Shown in pieces: positions 1-4,719 of a DNA stretch of 8,026 bases. Every line of letters begins with the position of its first letter. Position 1 is the stretch's first letter. The DNA is taken from contig JASLEM010000015.1 in assembly GCA_030151165.1 (NCBI GenBank), forward strand, positions 1-8,026, given 5' to 3'. The position numbers were made by a program, and so were the translations under genes. Source of the stretch: Burkholderiaceae bacterium. GTDB lineage: Bacteria; Pseudomonadota; Gammaproteobacteria; Burkholderiales; Burkholderiaceae. The notes below the pieces were generated by a model. That model saw only the letters and a program-made list of their open reading frames with translations, ran no database searches and was not told the DNA's origin.

Positions 1-261
1 ATGCGGGCCCAGGACGCGCTGGTCGATCCGCTGCTGACGATCGGCGTGCCGGCCGAGCTGACGGCCTGGACGGGAGCCGATGCGCTGGCGCAGGCGATCG
101 GAGGGGTGATCGTCAGCAACGCCAACCCGCTGTCTGAGGCCATCGGGCTCGAAGCCTGCGGGCACGTTGCGGCAAGGCGCCGCAACGCGCGGCGGCGATC
201 GGCGAGCGGAACGGGGTCGGCGGGGAGGGTTCGGGCAAAATGCCGCATCCCGTCAGCGTAG
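1..261 (+). pseudogene. Iron-containing alcohol dehydrogenase fragment, probably a decayed remnant
   Basis: The first 55 or so residues match the middle of iron-containing (group III) alcohol dehydrogenases: a VDPLLTIGVP segment, then TGADALAQAI, then [14 protein letters not shown]. In the family this region reads roughly DP-LT-G-P, TGMDALTHAIE, ANP-SDALALEA, and it joins the nucleotide-binding and metal-binding domains. In the E. coli enzyme FucO, the D and H of MDALTH are two of the four metal ligands. Here D is kept and H is replaced by Q. After about residue 56 the reading frame turns into Arg/Ala/Gly-rich sequence and stops at 259-261, so the helical C-terminal domain with the other two His ligands is missing. 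The +2 frame after about position 165 ([17 protein letters not shown]) weakly resembles the next helix, so a frameshift near 160-170 is possible. The window edge cuts the 5' side, so the ATG at 1 need not be a real start. Family call fairly firm; pseudogene status inferred. Confidence 0.6.
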
Positions 262-388
262 ACCTTTCGCCGACATCCGGAATCCCAAAACAAGGGGCGC
301 GCGGCCCGCCAGTTCGAGGCGGCAGCCCGGGTCAGCACTCACTCAGCTCGACCGTGCCGCGCCGTCCCTGCGCACTCACCATCTCTCC

Positions 389-1162
389 ATGACCCCAGTT
401 CCCCGCGGCGACGGCGCCGATCCCACTCCGGACGACGCGTCCGCCGCAGCGCCGTCGCCCGGCGACGCCACCGGCCCGTCCGCCACGCCGGCCTATCCGC
501 GCCGCGGCATCCGCAGCTTCGTGCTGCGCGCCGGCCGCATGGGCACGGGTCAGCAGAAGGCGATGGAGACGCTCGCGCCGCGCTACGTGCTGCCGTACGG
601 CCCGCAGGTGATCGACTTCGCCGCGACCTTCGGTCGCACCGCGCCGACGATCCTCGAGATCGGCTTCGGCATGGGCGACGCGACCGCCCAGATCGCCGCC
701 GCGCGCCCGGGCGACGACTTCATCGGCATCGAGGTGCACACGCCGGGTGTCGGCGCGCTGCTGCAGCGGATCGAGGAGCGCGGCCTCACGAACCTGCGCC
801 TGCTCCAGCACGACGCCGTCGAAGTGCTGCGCGACATGATCGCACCCGGCTCGCTCGCCGGCGTGCATGTCTACTTCCCCGACCCGTGGCACAAGAAGAA
901 GCACAACAAGCGCCGCCTCATCCAGGCCGAGTTCGTCAGGCAGCTCTCGTCACGCCTCGCCCCCGGCGGCTACCTGCACTGCGCGACCGACTGGCAACCG
1001 TACGCGGAACAGATGCTAGAGGTGCTCGGCGCCGAACCGAGCCTCGCGAATACGGCAGCGGGGTATGCGCCCCGCCCCGACTGGCGCCCGCTCACCAAGT
1101 TCGAGAACCGCGGCCTCAAGCTCGGCCACGGCGTCTGGGACTTGGTGTTCACCAAGCGCTGA
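389..1162 (+). CDS. trmB: tRNA (guanine-N7-)-methyltransferase TrmB
   Basis: TrmB transfers a methyl group from S-adenosylmethionine to N7 of G46 in the variable loop of tRNAs; it acts in the cytoplasm. The 257-residue product shows the family signature in order: SAM-binding motif I EIGFGMG at residues 90-96, acidic IGIEVH at 113-118, the TrmB hallmark [14 protein letters not shown] at 163-176, [13 protein letters not shown] at 197-209, and C-terminal [17 protein letters not shown] at 236-252. The ATG at 389 is chosen because the frame upstream, open back to 167, is Arg-rich and unlike any TrmB. No clear Shine-Dalgarno sequence precedes this ATG, so the exact start is less sure than the gene. 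Residues 1-36 are a Pro/Ala/Asp-rich, probably disordered tail ahead of the conserved [14 protein letters not shown] segment. The gene converges on uppP, with 215 bases between them. Confidence 0.96.
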   Translation: MTPVPRGDGADPTPDDASAAAPSPGDATGPSATPAYPRRGIRSFVLRAGRMGTGQQKAMETLAPRYVLPYGPQVIDFAATFGRTAPTILEIGFGMGDATAQIAAARPGDDFIGIEVHTPGVGALLQRIEERGLTNLRLLQHDAVEVLRDMIAPGSLAGVHVYFPDPWHKKKHNKRRLIQAEFVRQLSSRLAPGGYLHCATDWQPYAEQMLEVLGAEPSLANTAAGYAPRPDWRPLTKFENRGLKLGHGVWDLVFTKR

Positions 1163-1184
1163 CCCAGCGAGCAAGCCAAGGCGC

Positions 1185-1201
1185 CAGCGCCCCCGGCGCT
1201 G
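1185..1201 (+). terminator. Hairpin after trmB, possible terminator
   Basis: A 7-bp perfect stem (CAGCGCC with GGCGCTG) around a CCC loop lies 22 bases after the trmB stop. No T-run follows, so intrinsic termination is only possible. It overlaps the end of the intergenic repeat at 1193-1373. Confidence 0.35.
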
Positions 1202-1373
1202 CCGCTGAACCGCATCAAACGAAGTTCAAGGGAGCGGCGGATCTGGCTCCGCCAGTCCGCTCGCCCAGGGCTGCCGCAAGCGGCCGCCCGTTCGTGAGGC
1301 GACAGTCCGTCCACCGGACGGCCCGTCGTCCGCACTCACCCCCTCGGGGGCAGGGAGCGCCAGCGACCGTGGG
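1193..1373 (-). repeat. Two-block intergenic repeat, copy A (between trmB and uppP)
   Basis: Read on the minus strand, block 1 (1373-1339, 35 bases) starts 4 bases after the uppP stop and contains CTGCCCCCGAGGGGG. It matches 6110-6144 at 32 of 35 positions. Block 2 (1236-1193, 44 bases) begins CGCTCCCTTGAACTTC and ends CAGCGGCAGCGCCGG. Copy B (6179-6222) has the same two ends, with one mismatch, separated by the same 13 bases. The spacer between blocks is 102 bases here and 34 in copy B. The spacer carries two further hairpins: GGCGGA/TCCGCC at 1236-1253 and CCGTCC/GGACGG at 1307-1321. The element fills most of this convergent gap, so a role in ending transcription from one or both sides is plausible. 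It has no coding potential. Confidence 0.7.
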
Positions 1374-1377
1374 GCCG

Positions 1378-2220
1378 TTAATCCGCCCAATGCACCATGC
1401 CGGTCATCCACGTGGCCAGCACGACGATCCCGAACGCGATGCGATACCACGCGAACGGGATGAAGGTGTGCGTCGACACGTAGCGCAGCAGCCAGCGCAC
1501 GCACACCCACGCGGCGAGGAAAGACACGACGAAGCCCACCGCGAACATCGGCAGGTACTCGTTCAGGTTGCCCGCGAGTTCGTGGCGCACCTTGAAGACC
1601 TCGAGCACGCTCGCCCCGATCAGCGTCGGGATCGCCAGGAAGAAGCTGAACTCGGTCGCCACCGGGCGGGACAGCCCGACCAGCAGACCGCCGATGATCG
1701 TCGAGCCCGAACGGCTCGTGCCCGGGATCATGCCGAAGCACTGGCAGAAGCCGACCTTCAGCGCGTCCAGCGTCGTCATGTCGTCGATGTGGTGGATGCG
1801 CACCTTGCGATCCTTGCGGCTCTCGACCCACAGGATGACCAGCGCGCCGACGATGAACGCCGCGGCCACGACCGGGCCGTTGAACAGGTACTCGGTGATC
1901 TTCTTGTGGATCGCGAAGCCGATCACCGCCGCCGGCAAGAAGCCGACGAGGATGTTCACGACGAGTCGGCGCGAATTGGCGTTGGTGGTCAGCGTGCCCA
2001 GCGTGCGGCTGATCAGCTGCCAGTAGACGATGAAGATCGCGAGGATCGCGCCCGGCTGGATCGCCACCTCGAACGCGTGCATCACGTTCTCGTCGGCCAC
2101 GACCGGCTTGAGCAAGGCCTCGGTCAGGATCAGGTGGCCCGTGGACGACACCGGCAGGAACTCGGTCAGCCCTTCGACGACCCCCATGATGGCGGCCTTG
2201 ATCAACAACAGCATATCCAC
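1378..2220 (-). CDS. uppP: Undecaprenyl-diphosphatase UppP (BacA family)
   Basis: UppP is an inner-membrane phosphatase that removes one phosphate from undecaprenyl diphosphate. This regenerates the lipid carrier used for peptidoglycan, O-antigen and other envelope polymers; extra copies of such genes confer bacitracin resistance. The 280-residue product has the two family signatures: [15 protein letters not shown] at 16-30 (E16, E20, S26 and H29 match the catalytic E17, E21, S27 and H30 of E. coli) and [10 protein letters not shown] at 166-175, with R170 matching the catalytic arginine. About seven hydrophobic segments span the chain, ending near residue 275. The start taken is GTG at 2220, because GGAG at 2232-2229 lies 8 bases before it. 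The ATG two codons in (2214) has poorer spacing but is possible. The gene lies 123 bases downstream of the DUF1439 lipoprotein gene on the same strand. Confidence 0.97.
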   Translation of the reverse strand: MDMLLLIKAAIMGVVEGLTEFLPVSSTGHLILTEALLKPVVADENVMHAFEVAIQPGAILAIFIVYWQLISRTLGTLTTNANSRRLVVNILVGFLPAAVIGFAIHKKITEYLFNGPVVAAAFIVGALVILWVESRKDRKVRIHHIDDMTTLDALKVGFCQCFGMIPGTSRSGSTIIGGLLVGLSRPVATEFSFFLAIPTLIGASVLEVFKVRHELAGNLNEYLPMFAVGFVVSFLAAWVCVRWLLRYVSTHTFIPFAWYRIAFGIVVLATWMTGMVHWAD

Positions 2221-2228
2221 GCGCGAAA

Positions 2229-2232
2229 CTCC
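2229..2232 (-). promoter_or_regulatory. Ribosome binding site favouring the GTG start of uppP
   Basis: On the minus strand GGAG sits 8 bases ahead of the GTG at 2220 and 14 bases ahead of the ATG at 2214. This spacing favours the GTG start. Confidence 0.6.
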
Positions 2233-2247
2233 AGAACTCTAAAACGC

Positions 2248-2261
2248 GGCCGGGGTCGGCC
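2248..2261 (-). terminator. GC hairpin followed by a short T-run in the uppP leader
   Basis: On the minus strand GGCCG-ACCC-CGGCC forms a 5-bp stem, followed after GCG by TTTT. It lies about 80 bases after the DUF1439 stop and about 27 bases before the uppP start. It could be a weak intrinsic terminator for the lipoprotein gene, or a leader hairpin affecting uppP. The stem is short and the T-run has only four bases. Confidence 0.3.
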
Positions 2262-2343
2262 TTCGAGACAAGCGCGCGATGATACGCGGCGGAGATGACC
2301 CGAGCCTGAGGATGCCTGACGCCAGGGCCCGGCGCGCCGCCGG

Positions 2344-2958
2344 TCAGTTCGGCTTGGGCGAGATGGTCATGCTGATGCCCTGCGACGTGACACGGATCGG
2401 CGACGCCTGCAGGTTGAGGCGATCCATCTCGTCGGCCTGCGCCGGCTTCATCTTGTAGAGCGTCTGGCTCTCGAGCGCGTTCTCGGCCGCGAGCGTGCCC
2501 AGGCGCTGCGCGATGCCGTGCAGCGAGTTCGAGCCCGCATCCAGCGTCAGCTCGCGCACGCGCACCTGCGTCATGCGGATCGAGTGGTCGCTCGGCTCGA
2601 AGCGCAGGCCGTAGTCGAGGTTCACATGGCCGCGCGCCGTGTTGCCGAACAGGCGGTCGACCGCGGAGACGTCGAGCTCGGTGCCGATGCGGTTGGTGTC
2701 GGGCAACAGGTGGATCTGCGGGTTGGAGACGGTCAGGTCGACCACCTCGAGCACCTTGCGCTCCATCGGGAACTGGCGCGCCAGCAGCAGCGTGAGCTGG
2801 GACTCGCTCAACGTGACGTCGCGCGAGACGAGGCTGGCGCAGCCGGTCAACAATGTCGCCACGCCGGCGACCGAGGCGGCCGCCACCAGCGCCGCACCCG
2901 CGGCCAGCCGGCCGAAGCCCCGTCGACCCACCTGCTGTTGCACCCTGCTGCTCACCAT
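2344..2958 (-). CDS. DUF1439 (YceB-like) lipoprotein
   Basis: The 204-residue product starts with a signal peptide: a basic n-region with GRRGFGR at 11-17, a hydrophobic Ala/Val stretch from about 19 to 37, and a lipobox LLTGC with the lipidated Cys at residue 40. The residue after Cys is Ala, not Asp, so by the Lol rule known from E. coli outer-membrane sorting is expected. The mature part (SQLTLLLARQFP, VSNPQIHLLPDTNRIGTELD, GHVNLDYGLRFEPSD, ending GISMTISPKPN) fits the DUF1439/YceB family of periplasm-facing lipoproteins, whose function is not established. The RR-x-F arrangement resembles a Tat signal but is not decisive. The ATG at 2958 has only a weak ribosome-binding sequence. The gene is divergent from the TetR regulator gene and could share control through the 128-base gap. 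Family recognised from memory of its pattern; function unknown. Confidence 0.8.
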   Translation of the reverse strand: MVSSRVQQQVGRRGFGRLAAGAALVAAASVAGVATLLTGCASLVSRDVTLSESQLTLLLARQFPMERKVLEVVDLTVSNPQIHLLPDTNRIGTELDVSAVDRLFGNTARGHVNLDYGLRFEPSDHSIRMTQVRVRELTLDAGSNSLHGIAQRLGTLAAENALESQTLYKMKPAQADEMDRLNLQASPIRVTSQGISMTISPKPN

Positions 2959-2983
2959 GTTCTCGGCTTTCGAAATGCGGTTC

Positions 2984-2999
2984 GGCCCGAGTGCGGGCC
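2984..2999 (-). other. Inverted repeat in the leader of the lipoprotein gene
   Basis: GGCCCG and CGGGCC form a perfect 6-bp stem with a 4-base loop, ending 26 bases before the lipoprotein ATG. It could fold in the leader mRNA or be a protein site; nothing in the sequence decides. Confidence 0.35.
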
Positions 3000-3060
3000 A
3001 GCTACTTCAACGCGCCGCGGCGATGGTCCGCCGACACGCCGCCTGCAAATGCTGCTACCA

Positions 3061-3082
3061 TTACTGACCAATGAGTCATTAA
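3061..3082 (+). promoter_or_regulatory. Palindromic candidate operator for the TetR-type regulator
   Basis: A 22-bp inverted repeat has arms TTACTGAC and GTCATTAA (7 of 8 positions complementary) around a 6-base centre. It ends 4 bases before the regulator's ATG at 3087, so a bound dimer would block the start region of the gene. TetR-family proteins bind such palindromes as dimers, usually in the gap beside their own gene. It stands out as AT-richer than its surroundings. Self-repression is inferred from position and symmetry; an effect on the divergent lipoprotein gene is also possible. Confidence 0.6.
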
Positions 3083-3086
3083 CGCG

Positions 3087-3785
3087 ATGCCCCCGTTCTC
3101 ATCCGATCCCTGCCTGTTCCGCCGCCGCCGCAAGGAAGCCCGCCCCGCCGAGCTCCTGGAGGCCGCGCTCGCGCTGTTCGTCGAGAAGGGCTTCTCCGCC
3201 ACGCGCAGCGAGGAGGTCGCCAAGGCGGCCGGCGTCTCCAAAGGTACTCTCTATCTGTATTTCCCGAGCAAGGAAGAGCTGCTGAAGGCCGTGATCCAGC
3301 ACTTCCTCGCCAACGAGGTCACCGTCGGCGCGCAGGAAGCCGCCACGCTGGATGGCCCGACGCCGCAGATGATGATCGACCTGCTCGTGCCGTGGTGGAC
3401 GCGGATCTACGAAGGCCCGGCGTCCGGCGTCATGAAGGTGGTCATCACCGAGGTGCGCAACTTCCCCGAGATCGCCCAGTTCTTCGCCGATCGCGTCGTG
3501 ATCCCGGGCGAGGCGCTGGTCGCCGACCTGCTGCAGCGCGGCGTCGACCGCGGCGAGTTCCAGGTCGCCGACATCTCGGCCGCCGTCCACTCGATCCTGA
3601 TGCCCATGGTCATGCTGTGCCTGCACAAGCACACGCTGGGCGTCTGCGCCACCGGCGTCCACGACGTGAAGGACGACCCGGTCGCCTTCATGAAGGCCCA
3701 CCTGGCGCTGATCTTCAAGGGGCTGGAAGTGCGCCCCGCGGAAAGCCTGCAGGGCATCGACCGGAAACCGCGCCGGGCCGCATAG
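3087..3785 (+). CDS. TetR/AcrR-family transcriptional regulator
   Basis: This 232-residue one-component regulator has an N-terminal TetR-type helix-turn-helix. LLEAALALFVEKGFSATR (23-40) is helix 1 and its turn; EEVAKAAGVSKGTLYLYFPSKEELL (about 42-66) holds the recognition helix and the usual YxYFxSKEEL signature. Residues from about 90 to 215 form the helical ligand-binding and dimerisation domain, rich in Met, Leu and Phe, consistent with a hydrophobic small-molecule ligand. The ATG at 3087 puts the HTH at the normal distance from the N-terminus, but no Shine-Dalgarno sequence is visible: the region before it is the palindrome at 3061-3082. Downstream on the same strand come a methyltransferase-like gene (71-base gap) and tolC. 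TetR regulators beside efflux components commonly repress them, so tolC is a plausible target, but this is inference. The ligand is unknown. Confidence 0.93.
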   Translation: MPPFSSDPCLFRRRRKEARPAELLEAALALFVEKGFSATRSEEVAKAAGVSKGTLYLYFPSKEELLKAVIQHFLANEVTVGAQEAATLDGPTPQMMIDLLVPWWTRIYEGPASGVMKVVITEVRNFPEIAQFFADRVVIPGEALVADLLQRGVDRGEFQVADISAAVHSILMPMVMLCLHKHTLGVCATGVHDVKDDPVAFMKAHLALIFKGLEVRPAESLQGIDRKPRRAA

Positions 3786-3788
3786 AAT
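3783..3788 (+). promoter_or_regulatory. Candidate -10 element for the methyltransferase-like gene
   Basis: TAGAAT matches the sigma-70 -10 consensus at 5 of 6 positions; its first three bases are the TAG stop codon of the regulator gene. It lies 68 bases before the next start codon. No good -35 hexamer is seen at normal spacing, so this is tentative. Confidence 0.3.
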
Positions 3789-3856
3789 TTACGGGTTTGC
3801 CCGCAGCACTCACGCCACCGCACGCTCCAGAGCACCGTTTCAGACCGAGGACTCCC

Positions 3857-4507
3857 ATGAACATCGAACAAGCCCGCTTCAACATGATCGAACAGCAGAT
3901 CCGCCCGTGGGACGTGCTGGACAAGGGCGTGCTGGGCCTGCTGGCCATCGTGCGCCGCGAGGACTTCGTGCCCGCCGCCTACCGCGCGATGGCCTTCATG
4001 GACACCGAGGTGCCGCTGCCCGAAGGCGAGCAGATGCTGCCCCCGCGCGTCGAGGCGCGCATGCTGCAGGACCTGCAGGTGCAGCGCCACGAGCGCGTGC
4101 TCGAGATCGGCACCGGCTCCGGCTTCATGGCCGCCCTGCTCGGCCACCGCGCGCAGAGCGTGATCTCGCTCGAGATCAAGCCCGCGCTCGCGAAGCTCGC
4201 CACCGAGAACCTGCGCCGCAGCGGCGCGTCCAACGTCACCGTGGTGCAGGCCGACGGCTCGCACGGCTATCCGTCCGAGGCGCCGTTCGACGCCATCGTG
4301 CTCTCGGGTTCGGTCGCCAAGGTGCCGGTCGAACTGCTGAACCAGCTGAAGCCCGGCGGCCGCCTCGTGGCGGTCGAGGGCAGCGAGCCCGTGATGGAAG
4401 TCGTGCGCTACACGCATGGCGCCAAGGGCATCGAACGCCTCGCGCTGTTCGACATCAACGCCCCCCGACTCGCCGGCTTCCCCGAGCCGCCGCGCTTCCA
4501 TTTCTGA
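3857..4507 (+). CDS. Protein-L-isoaspartate O-methyltransferase-like protein lacking the TIS motif
   Basis: The 216-residue product has a class I SAM-dependent methyltransferase fold: motif I VLEIGTGSGFMAALL at 81-95, acidic SLEIKPALAKLA at 104-115, QADGSHG at 131-137, and FDAIVLSGSVAKVP at 144-157 followed by LKPGGRLV. The layout is that of PCMT/Pcm, which methylates isoaspartyl residues in damaged proteins. However, the Pcm active-site segment (QTISQP in E. coli) aligns with QMLPPR at 59-64, so the conserved Thr and Ser are absent; the C-terminus (INAPRLAGFPEPPRFHF) also differs. It is best seen as a Pcm-related family whose substrate is not known. The start is supported by GAGG at 3847-3850, 6 bases before the ATG. 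It lies between the TetR gene and tolC. My recollection is that relatives in Burkholderiales sit beside tolC and waaA. Confidence 0.85.
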   Translation: MNIEQARFNMIEQQIRPWDVLDKGVLGLLAIVRREDFVPAAYRAMAFMDTEVPLPEGEQMLPPRVEARMLQDLQVQRHERVLEIGTGSGFMAALLGHRAQSVISLEIKPALAKLATENLRRSGASNVTVVQADGSHGYPSEAPFDAIVLSGSVAKVPVELLNQLKPGGRLVAVEGSEPVMEVVRYTHGAKGIERLALFDINAPRLAGFPEPPRFHF

Positions 4508-4515
4508 TGCCCGCG

Positions 4516-4538
4516 CGGGCGCGCGCATGACGCGCCCG
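4516..4538 (+). terminator. Strong GC hairpin after the methyltransferase-like gene
   Basis: CGGGCGCG and CGCGCCCG form a perfect 8-bp stem around a 7-base loop, 8 bases after the stop codon. There is no T-run, so it may act with Rho, slow polymerase, or protect the mRNA end. Its place suggests that tolC has its own promoter. Confidence 0.5.
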
Positions 4539-4551
4539 TAGCCCGCCGGAC

Positions 4552-4567
4552 GACGCCGCGAGGCGTC
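4552..4567 (+). other. Second hairpin with a GCGA tetraloop
   Basis: GACGCC-GCGA-GGCGTC forms a 6-bp stem closed by a GNRA-type loop, 13 bases after the previous hairpin. The rest of the 4508-4719 gap holds no gene. A TTTACA hexamer at 4670-4675 resembles a -35 element but no -10 follows at the right distance. Confidence 0.4.
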
Positions 4568-4719
4568 CCTCCCACCGCCCATCGCACGCAGTCTGTCGGC
4601 TCAAATCGTCGTCAGGAGGGGTGCTGGCTGCAGATCGTCGCATAGGGCGTGCATCTCGTGCGTCCAGGCTTTACAAACCTGTTCCACGCCATCCGGCCCG
4701 ATTCAAGAAGGATTCCTCC

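Noticed and set aside
167..388. N-terminal extension of trmB back to 167
   Set aside because: It would add 74 Arg-rich residues unlike any TrmB and overlap the dehydrogenase fragment.
886..2298. A 470-codon plus-strand open frame across trmB and uppP
   Set aside because: It is antisense to uppP and out of frame with trmB; the product is Arg/His/Gln-rich with no recognisable domain, typical of open frames opposite genes in GC-rich DNA.
4670..4700. sigma-70 promoter for tolC starting from TTTACA
   Set aside because: No acceptable -10 hexamer is found 16-18 bases downstream.
4621..4719. GTG start for tolC at 4621
   Set aside because: It would put 33 polar, basic residues before the signal peptide, while the ATG at 4720 has a good ribosome-binding site at the right distance.
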